12,026 nt of DNA from an uncultured bacterium (GCA_937995995.1 CALKIP010000044.1:1-12026); one strand, 5' to 3'; counted from the first letter of the stretch, positions 1 through 7,142 are shown. Notes: generated by a model not told the origin, from the letters alone. Made by a program: numbers and translations.

Positions 1-935
1 CGATCGCGCGGCGGACCGGCGCTCGACTACAGCTGGTGCGGGTACACGAGCCGGTGTTCACCGGCCCGCCATTCGGCGACGTTCCCGTCCCTGATCCTGC
101 GTGGGACCGGGAGATGCGGCTCGAGGAGGAGGCACGGCTTCGTGAATTGGCGAGTCGCGTGGTGGAGGCGGGTGTGGAGGCGCGTGCGGTGGTGATCGAT
201 GGTCCGGTCGCGAGTGCGCTCGCGAGCTGCGTCGAAGAAGTCGACGCCGACCTCGTCGTGATGACGACGCACGGCCGCAACGCCTTCAGTCGCGCGTGGC
301 TCGGCAGCGTGGCGGACGTGCTGGTGCGGAAGTGCACCCGGCCGGTCCTGCTCCTGCGGCCGGGTGAGGTGGGCGCGGAAGCGCTCGACCTGGACGTGCG
401 GCACGCGCCCTCGTTCGACCACATCCTGATCCCGACCGATGGGTCCGCCTTCTCGAAGCAGGTGGTCGGGCGAGCCCTGGCGCTGGCACGGCCGCTCGGC
501 GCGCGTCTTACGCTGCTGCGCGTGGTGCCGACCGCACGCGCCCTCGGGATGGACCCGGAAATGCCGCCGCCCGAGCTTGCACGGAGGCGGGCCGTCGCGA
601 CCGAGGCACTCGGCGCAATGGCGGAGGGGCTGGTCACCCACGGGCTGCGGGTGAGGACCGCCGTCGTCGCCCACGACGATCCGCCGACCGCGATCCTCGA
701 GTACGCCCGGGAGCACGGCGTCGGCCTGATCGCGATGACCACGCACGGCCGCAGTGGGCTGGCCCGGCTCGCCCTCGGAAGCGTGGCCGACCAGGTGCTG
801 CGCGGCACCGAGACACCGCTCCTGCTCTACCGGCCAGTCACGGGGACGCGCTCCAGGATCAGCCGGATACTCGAGCGCGAATGGCAGGAGGAGGCACGTC
901 CGGACGAGGCCAGGTCGATCGCCGCACCCGGGTAG
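1..935 (+). CDS. Tandem-domain universal stress protein, 5' end cut by window edge
   Basis: This is a UspA-superfamily protein with two Usp domains in one chain. The frame is open from the window edge (first full codon at base 3) to TAG at 933-935. The GTG at 36 is not the start: the codons before it read IARRTGARLQL, which aligns with LARRTGARVHL at residues 25-35 of the paralogue at 1182-2120, so about 24 N-terminal residues lie outside the window. Domain 1 has the nucleotide-loop signature VVMTTHGR followed by WLGSVAD (fragment residues about 85-105). Domain 2 begins at DHILIPTDGSAFS (about 139) and carries AMTTHGRSG and LALGSVAD (about 244-263). These match the UspA ATP-binding pattern G-x2-G-x9-G-S/T, although domain 1 has Ala where the second Gly usually sits. 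The C-terminal tail after the last strand is about 30 residues, longer than in the paralogue. Such proteins are cytosolic, often ATP-binding, and accumulate under starvation, hypoxia or osmotic stress. Family assignment is very secure; the specific role is unknown. Confidence 0.95.
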   Translation, partial: IARRTGARLQLVRVHEPVFTGPPFGDVPVPDPAWDREMRLEEEARLRELASRVVEAGVEARAVVIDGPVASALASCVEEVDADLVVMTTHGRNAFSRAWLGSVADVLVRKCTRPVLLLRPGEVGAEALDLDVRHAPSFDHILIPTDGSAFSKQVVGRALALARPLGARLTLLRVVPTARALGMDPEMPPPELARRRAVATEALGAMAEGLVTHGLRVRTAVVAHDDPPTAILEYAREHGVGLIAMTTHGRSGLARLALGSVADQVLRGTETPLLLYRPVTGTRSRISRILEREWQEEARPDEARSIAAPG

Positions 936-997
936 GGCCGGCGAGCGCCTGGCCGTTCCTCTCACCTACTCGGCCTCGCAGTCGACTCCTCACCATT

Positions 998-1029
998 GAG
1001 GACGCCCTCCCCAGCCGGAGGGCGTCCTC
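998..1029 (+). terminator. Strong hairpin, likely terminator of the first USP gene
   Basis: Perfect 13-bp inverted repeat: GAGGACGCCCTCC at 998-1010 and GGAGGGCGTCCTC at 1017-1029, separated by the 6-nt loop CCAGCC. It lies 62 nt after the USP stop codon and ahead of the next gene. No U-tract follows, only a C/T-rich run, which is common for terminators in GC-rich genomes. It would separate the transcripts of the two USP genes. Confidence 0.75.
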
Positions 1030-1101
1030 CTCCCTCCGCAACGGCGGGTGTGGCGAGGAGGGGGCGGGGAGGAAGGATTGCCGCCGGGCTCCTACATTCA
1101 A

Positions 1102-1116
1102 TCGGGCCTCGCCCGA
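1102..1116. promoter_or_regulatory. Short dyad upstream of second USP gene
   Basis: Perfect 6-bp dyad TCGGGC and GCCCGA around a 3-nt centre (CTC), centred 73 nt before the ATG at 1182. Its GGG-N5-CCC spacing is the same as in the longer dyad at 6239-6261, but the flanks differ. It could be an operator or a chance GC-rich palindrome. I see no convincing -35/-10 pair in 936-1181, so the promoter of the second USP gene is not placed. Confidence 0.25.
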
Positions 1117-1181
1117 CAGACCACCTCGCCGTACGGCACGGCTTGTGTACGGTGACACGATCCTCTGGACAGGAGGAAACG

Positions 1182-2120
1182 ATGGCTCCGACGTTGCTGG
1201 TTCCGATCGACGGCTCACCATTCAGCGAGCAGGCGCTCCCCACGGCACTCTCCCTCGCCCGTCGCACCGGCGCGCGCGTCCACCTGGTGCGGGTGCACGA
1301 GCCGCTCATCGCCATGCCGCCCTACGGCGGACTGCCGACCTACGACCCGGAGTGGGAGCACGAGCTTCGGGTCCAGGAGGAGACGCACCTTCGTTCACTG
1401 GCCGCGCGGGTGGAGGAGGGGGCGGGCGTGCAGGTGCGGACGGAGGTGCTCGACGGGCCCGTGGTGGACACCCTCTCCGAATACGCCGCCGATATGCACG
1501 TCGACCTGGTCGTGATGACGACGCATGGCCGTGGCGGGCTCAGCCGAGCGTGGCTCGGCAGCGTGGCCGACGGCCTGGTCCGGCGCATCACCCGTCCCGT
1601 ACTGCTCCTGCGGCCGGAAGAGGAGGAGATCGAGCCGATCGACGCCTCGCGTGCGCCGGCGCTCGATCACATCCTGGTGCCGACGGACGGCTCCGCGTTC
1701 TCGCTCCAGATACTCGAGCCGGTCCTCGCGCTCGCACGGCCACTCGATGCACGGCTCACGCTGTTGCGTGTGGTCACGCCGACCTACGGCGCCGCGTGGG
1801 TCGACCCTGCACTGCCCTCGCTTCCGGAGCCGGCTTTCGTCGAGATGCGGGAGCGGGCCGAGAAGGAGCTCGAGGCCGCGGCTGAGTCGATCGACATCGA
1901 CAGGGAGAAGGTCGAGACCGCCGTCATGGAGTACGACAGCGCAGCGGCAGGGATCATCGAGTACGCCAAAAGGCACGACGTCGGCATGATCGCCATGACG
2001 ACGCACGGCCGCGGCGGCTGGCAGCGGATCGCGCTCGGGAGCGTGGCCGACAAGGTGCTGCGCGGTACCGACACGCCGCTCCTGCTCTACCGGCCGGTGC
2101 AGGAGGCCCCAGGCGAGTAG
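1182..2120 (+). CDS. Tandem-domain universal stress protein (UspA superfamily)
   Basis: A 312-residue protein with two Usp domains. The start is ATG at 1182, fixed by a near-perfect Shine-Dalgarno AGGAGG at 1171-1176 (5-nt spacer) and by the usual Usp beginning MAPTLLVPIDGSPFSEQ; the frame is open upstream but reads non-Usp sequence there. Domain 1 (about 1-145) has VMTTHGRGGL and WLGSVAD (111-130). Domain 2 (about 161-306) starts LDHILVPTDGS and has AMTTHGRGGW and ALGSVAD (271-290). Both match the UspA ATP-binding motif G-x2-G-x9-G-S, so both sites are probably competent for nucleotide. It is a close paralogue of the gene ending at 935: long identical blocks such as SRAWLGSVAD and TPLLLYRP appear in both, and the nucleotides around the last strand are nearly the same. 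It faces the kinase gene ending at 2207. The stress that induces it cannot be read from the sequence. Confidence 0.97.
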   Translation: MAPTLLVPIDGSPFSEQALPTALSLARRTGARVHLVRVHEPLIAMPPYGGLPTYDPEWEHELRVQEETHLRSLAARVEEGAGVQVRTEVLDGPVVDTLSEYAADMHVDLVVMTTHGRGGLSRAWLGSVADGLVRRITRPVLLLRPEEEEIEPIDASRAPALDHILVPTDGSAFSLQILEPVLALARPLDARLTLLRVVTPTYGAAWVDPALPSLPEPAFVEMRERAEKELEAAAESIDIDREKVETAVMEYDSAAAGIIEYAKRHDVGMIAMTTHGRGGWQRIALGSVADKVLRGTDTPLLLYRPVQEAPGE

Positions 2121-2130
2121 GGCCGGCGTG

Positions 2131-2158
2131 GCGCTGAAAATCGAGCCCGGTCAGGCGC
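2131..2158. terminator. Weak hairpin between convergent genes
   Basis: GCGCTGA (2131-2137) can pair with TCAGGCGC (2151-2158) with one bulged G and a 13-nt loop. It lies between the stop of the second USP gene (2118-2120) and the convergent kinase stop (2207-2209). Position is right for a shared terminator, but the stem is imperfect and there is no U-tract. Confidence 0.3.
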
Positions 2159-2206
2159 GGCTGTGAGTGTCGCCCCCGCGGGCCACGCAGAGGTCGAGGG
2201 CTTCGC

Positions 2207-4276
2207 CTACGCGATCGGCAGCGTGAAGTGGAACGTCGTCCCCACGCCCTCGCGGCTCTCGACCCAGATGCGACCATCGTGGGCGTCGACGATCCCCTTC
2301 ACGATCGACAGGCCGAGGCCTATGCCCTTGCCCTTGGGGCGCGTCTCACGGGCCTGCCAGAAACGGTCGAAGATCCGGGGCAGCGCCCCCGGCGGGATGC
2401 CGATCCCCGTGTCGGCGACGCAGAAGCGTACCTCGGCACCCTCGCGTGCGGCCTCCACGGTGATCGCGCCGCCCTCCGGCGTGAACTTGATCGAGTTGCC
2501 GATCAGGTTCGAGAAGACCTGGTGGATCCGGTCGCTGTCGGCGAGGACGTTCGGCAGGTCGTCGGAAAGGTGGCAGTCGAGTGTGAGCGAGCGGGCACGG
2601 GCCACCGGCGCCAAGGCCTCGACCGCCGCACGGACGAGGGATGCCACGCGATGGCTCCGGCGGTTCAGCGTGAGTAGACCCGCCTCGAGCCGCTTGACCT
2701 GGAGCAGGTTCTCGATCAGCCGCTCCATCTGCTCCACGGACTGACGGATCCCGTCCAGGTGCTGCCAGCCTGCCGTGCCGAGCTCCTCGCGCGGAAGGTG
2801 CTTGAGGAGCAGCGAGGTGCCGATACGGATCGCGCTGAGTGGGTTGCCCAGGTCGTGGGAGACGACGGCGAGGAGGTCGTCACGTGCCTCGATCGCGCGC
2901 CGCGCCTCGCCGTAGAGCCGCGCGTTGTCCATGGCGAGCGCCGCGCGCCCCGCGAGGTCGTGCGCCAGTGCGACCTCATCCGGCTCGAAGCCGCGACGGG
3001 CAGCGGCGCGGTAGAAGCCGATCGCGCCGTGCGCCTCCCCTCGCGCCGTGAGGGGGACGACGAGCCAGGAGCGCATTCCGAGCGCGCGCTGGATGCGGCC
3101 GTGCTCGGCGTCGCTCGCGAACGCGTCTACACGCGCCTCGGCGACGTCGTTCTCCAGGCTCGCCGTGCCCGTGCGAAGGACCTCGATCACCGGGTGCGGC
3201 CGACTCGCCTCGATCGGGTACGTGGCCAGGCGCTCGAGGAGGTGCTCCTTCTCCCCATCAGCGTGGGCCGAGTGGAGCCGCCGGATCCGGTCGTCGGGCT
3301 CGGCCGCGTAGATCACGCACCAGTCGGCCAGGGTGGGGACCGCCAGCCGCACGATGCTCTCGAGCGTCGTGTCGAAGTCGAGCGACGAGGCGAGGACGGC
3401 GCCGGCCTCGGCAAGAAAGCGCTGTGCCCGCTCCACCCGCTTGCGCTGGGTGATGTCGCGGAGCACGACCGTGTAGATCCGCGAGCCGCCGAGGTCGAGC
3501 TTCGAGATCGAGGCCTCCGCCGGGAATTCTTCGCCGTTCTTCCTCAGCCCCGCGATCTCGCTGCGCTCGCCCATCCGCCGCGCGGCCACCGGAGAGGCGC
3601 CGAACGCCTCCACGTGATGGCGGTGTGCCCGGCGGAACGCCTCGGGGATCAGGATCTCGAGCGGCTGGCCCAGGATCTCGTCCTCGCGGTAGCCGAAGAT
3701 CTCCTCGGCGCCCCGATTGAAGTGGATGATGGTCTGCGATTCGTCGATCGAGAGGATCGCATCGGCGGAGATGGAGACGATCCCGCTGAACTTCGCCTCC
3801 GAGATGCGGAGCGCCTCCTCGGCACGCTTCGCATCCGTGATGTCGCGGCCCTCGGGGATGATCAGCTCGACACGCCCGTCCTCGCCACGGACCGGCTTGA
3901 GCGACAGGTCGACCACGATGGTGCCCCCGCCTGCCGCCTCGTGCTCCGTTTCGTAACGGACGAACTCGCCCGCCGCCGCGGCCGCGACGCCGGCGCGGAG
4001 CCGGTCCCGGTCCTCAGCCGTGCGCCAGAACGGCGTGTCCCAGAACGGTAGGCCGACAACATCCTCGCGGCTCGCGCCGATGAGGTCGAGCGCCGTTCGG
4101 TTGATCTCGAGCAGCGTGCCATCCGGCGAGAGGAGCCCGATGAACTGGAACGTTCGGTCGAAGAGCTCACGCAGCCGTCGCTCGTCGAGCCGAGGCTCGC
4201 TTCCTGGCTGGGACTGCACCGATCGGGTGATGTCGGCGGGCATGGCGCTTCGGATTGCGAACGCAGGGGCCGGCAT
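2207..4276 (-). CDS. Soluble PAS-PAS-GAF sensor histidine kinase
   Basis: A 689-residue hybrid-free sensor kinase with no membrane segment, so it is probably cytosolic. Domains in order: PAS 1 (about 34-150, ending PEGRDITDAK); PAS 2 with PAC tail (about 155-283, with FNRGAEEIFGY and VLRDITQRKR); GAF (about 285-455); HisKA dimerisation domain with H-box SHDLGNPLSAI, phospho-acceptor His474; HATPase_c with N-box FSNLIGNSIKF (588-598), G1 box ADTGIGIPP (621-629), F-box FDRFW (636-640) and G2 box GKGIGLGLS (649-657). All catalytic boxes are intact, so it should autophosphorylate. No receiver domain is attached. The regulator gene lies 65 nt upstream on the same strand, making it the obvious partner. 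Start choice is uncertain: ATG 4276 gives the longest protein and ATG 4243 removes 11 residues; neither has a clear ribosome-binding site. The signal is unknown; the PAS and GAF domains show no signature that I can tie to haem, flavin or another ligand. Confidence 0.95.
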   Translation of the reverse strand: MPAPAFAIRSAMPADITRSVQSQPGSEPRLDERRLRELFDRTFQFIGLLSPDGTLLEINRTALDLIGASREDVVGLPFWDTPFWRTAEDRDRLRAGVAAAAAGEFVRYETEHEAAGGGTIVVDLSLKPVRGEDGRVELIIPEGRDITDAKRAEEALRISEAKFSGIVSISADAILSIDESQTIIHFNRGAEEIFGYREDEILGQPLEILIPEAFRRAHRHHVEAFGASPVAARRMGERSEIAGLRKNGEEFPAEASISKLDLGGSRIYTVVLRDITQRKRVERAQRFLAEAGAVLASSLDFDTTLESIVRLAVPTLADWCVIYAAEPDDRIRRLHSAHADGEKEHLLERLATYPIEASRPHPVIEVLRTGTASLENDVAEARVDAFASDAEHGRIQRALGMRSWLVVPLTARGEAHGAIGFYRAAARRGFEPDEVALAHDLAGRAALAMDNARLYGEARRAIEARDDLLAVVSHDLGNPLSAIRIGTSLLLKHLPREELGTAGWQHLDGIRQSVEQMERLIENLLQVKRLEAGLLTLNRRSHRVASLVRAAVEALAPVARARSLTLDCHLSDDLPNVLADSDRIHQVFSNLIGNSIKFTPEGGAITVEAAREGAEVRFCVADTGIGIPPGALPRIFDRFWQARETRPKGKGIGLGLSIVKGIVDAHDGRIWVESREGVGTTFHFTLPIA

Positions 4277-4341
4277 AAAGAGCCGGGGCTATGACCTGAA
4301 TATAGGGCAATCCAGAGGCGGTGGCACCCCCGTCGCCCCCT

Positions 4342-4998
4342 CTACTCGCTCTTCAGCAGCCCCGTCCTCAGTGCGAAGCGCACCAGCTCCGAGCGGTGGT
4401 TCAGCTTGAGCTTCTCCATGATCCGTGAGCGGTAGGTGTCGACCGTCTTCGGGCTGATGAAGAGCTTCTCGCCGATCTCGCTCGAGCTGTAGCCCTCGGC
4501 GGTGTAGCCCAACACCTCGCGCTCGCGCTCGCTGAGCTGGTCGAGTGGGTCGGGCTCGCTCGGCTCGCCGCGGACGCGGAAGCCCTGGAGCAGCAGCTTC
4601 GCCGCGCTCGGGTAGAGAAAGACCTCGCCCTTGGCGACGGTGCGGATCGCACTCGTCAGGTCCTCATCCGCGCTCGTCTTCTTCACGTACCCGCTGCCGC
4701 CTGCCTCGAGGACGGCGAGCAGGTACTCCTCCTCGGCGTGCATGGTCAGGACCAGCGTGCGCGTGTCCTGCTCGAGCGCGGCGATCTGACGCGTCGCCTC
4801 GAGCCCGCCCATCCCGGGCATCGACAGATCCATGACGACGACGTCGGGCTTCTTCTGCTTCACGAGCTCCAGACCCTCCTCACCCGTCGACGCCTCGCCG
4901 ACGACGACCATGTCGTCCTCGGCATCGAGCAGCGCACGCAGGCCGGCCCTCAGCACGGCGTGATCGTCGACAAGAAGGATGCGGATGGTGTCAGGCAT
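4342..4998 (-). CDS. NarL/FixJ-family response regulator
   Basis: A 218-residue DNA-binding response regulator. The receiver domain (about 4-120) has the acidic pair Asp11-Asp12, phospho-acceptor Asp57 in VVVMDLSMPGMGG, Thr85 and Lys106, the full phosphorylation set. The LuxR-type helix-turn-helix (about 154-215) reads LSEREREVLGYTAEG, then EIGEKLFISPKTVDTYRSRI, the usual recognition region. The start is ATG 4998, which gives the canonical beginning MPDTIRILLVDDH and has GGAGAGAG just upstream; the frame is open further, but that part lies inside the preceding kinase gene. The start overlaps the kinase stop by 8 nt (ATGCCTGA), implying translational coupling and a cognate kinase-regulator pair. 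NarL-family regulators bind short inverted repeats as dimers; the dyad at 6239-6261 is the best candidate target in this window. Confidence 0.97.
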   Translation of the reverse strand: MPDTIRILLVDDHAVLRAGLRALLDAEDDMVVVGEASTGEEGLELVKQKKPDVVVMDLSMPGMGGLEATRQIAALEQDTRTLVLTMHAEEEYLLAVLEAGGSGYVKKTSADEDLTSAIRTVAKGEVFLYPSAAKLLLQGFRVRGEPSEPDPLDQLSEREREVLGYTAEGYSSSEIGEKLFISPKTVDTYRSRIMEKLKLNHRSELVRFALRTGLLKSE

Positions 4999-6169
4999 GG
5001 GTTTCTCTCTCCACTCTCGGAATCGTGACGCGCACCCGGGTCCCCTCGCCCGGTCGGCTCTGGATGTCGACGCTGCCGCCGACGTAGGCGGCACGCTCCT
5101 GCATGCCGAACAGGCCGAGACCTCGGTCGCTGTCGGCCGTCACGGCGTCGACGGAGAAGCCGCGGCCATTGTCTTCGACCGTCGCCTCGATGAAGCCGGC
5201 ACGGCGGCGCAGGCGGATCTGGATACGGGTGGCGTTGGCGTGGCGGACGACGTTCGAGAGCGCCTCCTGCACCACCCTGTAGAGCGCAAGTTCGGCCTCG
5301 GGCGTGAGCTCGCCGCTGACCGGCGCGAGATCGATCTCGACCGCGACCCCCGTCGCCTCCGCAAGCCCGCGGGCATGCGACTCGATCGCCGGTGCGAGGC
5401 CGAGCATGTCGAGCGCCGGCGGTCGCAGCCCGCGCGCCATGCGACGGACCTCCTCCGTCGCCTCGCCGATCTCTTCACTGATCTCCTCGAGCAGCGCCTC
5501 ACGCTGCGCTTCGGTCTTCGCCGCACGCGCCAGGCGCAGCCGGATCCGCAGCGCCGCGAGCGACTGCGCCGTGCCGTCGTGCAACTCCCGCGAGATCCGC
5601 TTGCGCTCCTCCTCGGCCGCCCTCAATGCACGCGCGGCGATCTCCTGAAGCCGCCGCCGGTAGCTGGCACTGCTGTCGAGCATCCCGTTGAAGGTGACGA
5701 CGAGTCGCTCGAGGTCACGGTCGGCGACGATGGAGAGCGGCGCACGGGCGTCCTGCTCACCGGCCTGGACTCGCGCCGCCGTCCGCTCCAGACTCCAGAT
5801 CGGGGAGAGCGCGACGCGGAGGATCACCGCGTTCACGACGAGGCTGACCACCACGCCGATGAACGCGACCACGGTCACGATCTGCGCCGCCGCGAGATCG
5901 GGCCACGCCCGGACCATGTGCATGGCGAGGACGGGGCCGGCGACGGCGACGAGGCCGACCAGGACCGCGTTCGCCAGCAGGATCTTGTAGAAGAGCGGAA
6001 CGCGCAACAGGCGCGCGATCAGTCGGCCTCCAGGACTCGTGGGCGGCGACGATGCGACGATCGGCCCCACTCGCCGTGGTGGGCCGCCCGCCTCACGACT
6101 ACGACCCCCAGGGTCGGCACCGTTCGTCAACTGCCCTTTCCCTCGCACGATCACTCCCGCCTGTCGCAC
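4991..6169 (-). CDS. Membrane-bound HisKA_3 sensor histidine kinase (NarX/DesK-like)
   Basis: Up to 392 residues. Two membrane helices (about 59-83 and 96-120) are separated by only about ten residues, so there is no periplasmic sensor domain. A HAMP linker follows (about 118-172). The HisKA_3 dimerisation domain has EERKRISRELHDGTAQSL with phospho-acceptor His197. HATPase_c has N-box EALSNVVRHANA (302-313), VEDNGRGF (331-338) and RGLGLFGMQERA (349-360). All key residues are present. This kinase type pairs with NarL-family regulators, and its stop overlaps the regulator start by 8 nt. The start is uncertain: GTG 6169 gives the full length. GTGs at codons 6, 8 and 34 are alternatives, and GGGAG lies 5 nt before the codon-8 GTG. 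The first 45 residues are Gly/Pro/Arg-rich and may be partly untranslated. With almost no external loop, it may sense a signal within the membrane or through another protein, as proposed for LiaS/DesK-type kinases; that is inference. Confidence 0.95.
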   Translation of the reverse strand: MRQAGVIVRGKGQLTNGADPGGRSREAGGPPRRVGPIVASSPPTSPGGRLIARLLRVPLFYKILLANAVLVGLVAVAGPVLAMHMVRAWPDLAAAQIVTVVAFIGVVVSLVVNAVILRVALSPIWSLERTAARVQAGEQDARAPLSIVADRDLERLVVTFNGMLDSSASYRRRLQEIAARALRAAEEERKRISRELHDGTAQSLAALRIRLRLARAAKTEAQREALLEEISEEIGEATEEVRRMARGLRPPALDMLGLAPAIESHARGLAEATGVAVEIDLAPVSGELTPEAELALYRVVQEALSNVVRHANATRIQIRLRRRAGFIEATVEDNGRGFSVDAVTADSDRGLGLFGMQERAAYVGGSVDIQSRPGEGTRVRVTIPRVERETHA

Positions 6170-6192
6170 ACTACCCCGAACGTAAACCCCAA

Positions 6193-6223
6193 ACTATACG
6201 CCCGCGATCCCTGTGTCTGTCGG
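6193..6223 (-). promoter_or_regulatory. Possible promoter of the kinase-regulator genes
   Basis: On the - strand, TATAGT (6198-6193) is a 5/6 match to a sigma-70 -10 box and lies in one of the few AT-rich patches here. CCGACA (6223-6218) could be a weak -35 box (4/6), but the spacer is 19 nt, longer than ideal. Transcription would begin near 6186, about 17 nt before the GTG at 6169. A poor -35 would suit an activator-dependent promoter, with the dyad at 6239-6261 centred near -63. Confidence 0.35.
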
Positions 6224-6238
6224 GTAGGTGGCGAGATG

Positions 6239-6261
6239 CGTGTAGGGAAATCCCCTACACG
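6239..6261. promoter_or_regulatory. Perfect dyad, candidate operator for the NarL-type regulator
   Basis: Perfect 9-bp inverted repeat, arms CGTGTAGGG (6239-6247) and CCCTACACG (6253-6261), with centre AAATC. It lies in the 135-nt gap between the third USP gene and the HisKA_3 kinase gene, about 70 nt before the kinase start. The AT-rich centre flanked by GGG/CCC, the dyad symmetry and the position upstream of a candidate promoter are typical of sites for dimeric LuxR/NarL-type regulators. The DosR box of mycobacteria and the NreC site of staphylococci are also GC-rich palindromes, though not the same sequence. Alternatively it is a terminator hairpin for the third USP gene (stop 44 nt away), but there is no U-tract. 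A partial repeat, GATTTCCC, occurs at 6290-6297. Confidence 0.55.
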
Positions 6262-6304
6262 GGCTGCCTTCGACGGTGAGGCCTGGCTCGATTTCCCGTA
6301 GAGG

Positions 6305-7138
6305 TCAGCCCTCGGCCTCCGGTACGCGGTACACGGCCACCGGGCAGGGGGCTTCGTGGATGACCGTCTTGAACGTCTCCGCGCATTCCGGTTCGGCGCG
6401 GCCGTGCCAGGCCATCACGATCAGGTCGGTGCCATGGTCACGGGCACAGCGCACGATCTCCTCGCCGGGGTCACCCGTGGCCAGCTCCAAGCGCAATTCC
6501 AGATCCGGCGGCAACTGGCCCATGCACCCGGCGCGCTCGAGGAACTCACTGGCCCAGTTGGGCCACTCGTGCTGCGGCTGGTCCATGTAGCGCGGGAGGG
6601 TGTAGGTGCCGGGTTCCTGGGGCTGGCCGCCGGGGCCGGCGACGTGGAGGACGAGGAGTTCGGCGTGGGCGCGGAGCGCGATGCGGGCGGCGGGAGCGAA
6701 GCCCTCGGCCGTGGTGGGGGAGCCATCGTGGGGGAGGAGCATGTGATCGACGATCCAGGGGCGGTGTCCGCGCTCGGGCTGGACGAGGATGACGGGCACC
6801 GTCGTCTGTTGGAGTACTTCCTCGGCGACGTGTCCGAGTGCGCCGTACGGCTTTTCGGTCCCGGTGTGTGTGCAGAGGACGATCGTGGCATCATCCTCCT
6901 CGCGTGCGGCGCGGACGATCGCCTCGGCGGGCGAGCCGGATCTCAGGTCGACGACGGTGCCTCGGACCTCCTCGGACGTCATGTGGAGCTCTCGGAGCAC
7001 GTCCTCGGGCGGGATGTGGCGCTCGGCCACATGAATCACATGGAGCGTATCGTCGAGAAGGTCGGCGAGCGTCCTGGCGACGGGGAGTGCGACGGTGGCG
7101 TGGGGCGTCCCGTCGAGCGGGACGAGGATCGTCGTCAT
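6305..7138 (-). CDS. Divergent tandem-domain universal stress protein
   Basis: A 277-residue two-domain Usp protein, only distantly related to the two + strand copies. Domain 1 (1-122) begins MTTILVPLDGTPHATVALPVA; domain 2 (about 129-272) begins IVDHMLLPHDGSPTTAEG. The nucleotide-binding loops are degenerate. Domain 1 has LCTHTGTEKPYGALGHVAEEV, where the usual G-S/T is G-H. Domain 2 has MAWHGRAEPECAETFKTVI, where the usual LGS-V-A segment is missing. The protein may therefore bind ATP weakly or not at all, like the UspA rather than the MJ0577 branch; that is inference. Start ATG 7138 has GGAG at a 7-nt spacing, and this GGAG overlaps the end of the upstream GH65 gene, whose TGA is only 4 nt away (TGACGCCATG). 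The two genes are thus almost certainly co-transcribed and translationally coupled, tying this stress protein to sugar metabolism. Confidence 0.95.
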   Translation of the reverse strand: MTTILVPLDGTPHATVALPVARTLADLLDDTLHVIHVAERHIPPEDVLRELHMTSEEVRGTVVDLRSGSPAEAIVRAAREEDDATIVLCTHTGTEKPYGALGHVAEEVLQQTTVPVILVQPERGHRPWIVDHMLLPHDGSPTTAEGFAPAARIALRAHAELLVLHVAGPGGQPQEPGTYTLPRYMDQPQHEWPNWASEFLERAGCMGQLPPDLELRLELATGDPGEEIVRCARDHGTDLIVMAWHGRAEPECAETFKTVIHEAPCPVAVYRVPEAEG

Positions 7139-7142
7139 GGCG

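Noticed and set aside
36..38. GTG at 36 as the start of the first USP
   Set aside because: In-frame codons before it align with residues 25-35 of the paralogue, so it is an internal Val.
1144..1157. GTGT...ACAC dyad before the second USP as a CRP/FNR-like site
   Set aside because: Arms are only 4 bp, the spacing does not match TGTGA-N6-TCACA, and it is too close to the ribosome-binding site.
2174..2181. CCCGCGGG palindrome between convergent genes
   Set aside because: An 8-nt GC palindrome is common by chance at this base composition and has no supporting context.
2759..4051. 430-codon open frame on the + strand opposite the PAS-GAF kinase
   Set aside because: It is the antisense shadow of a clearly conserved kinase; the product is Arg/Asp/Glu/Gly-rich with no recognisable domain, as expected from GC-rich codon bias.
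4999..5094. 32-residue N-terminal extension of the response regulator
   Set aside because: It overlaps the conserved end of the kinase gene, and ATG 4998 gives the canonical receiver start with a ribosome-binding site.
4979..6301. 440-codon + strand open frame opposite the HisKA_3 kinase
   Set aside because: Antisense to a well-supported gene, low-complexity composition, no ribosome-binding site or family resemblance.
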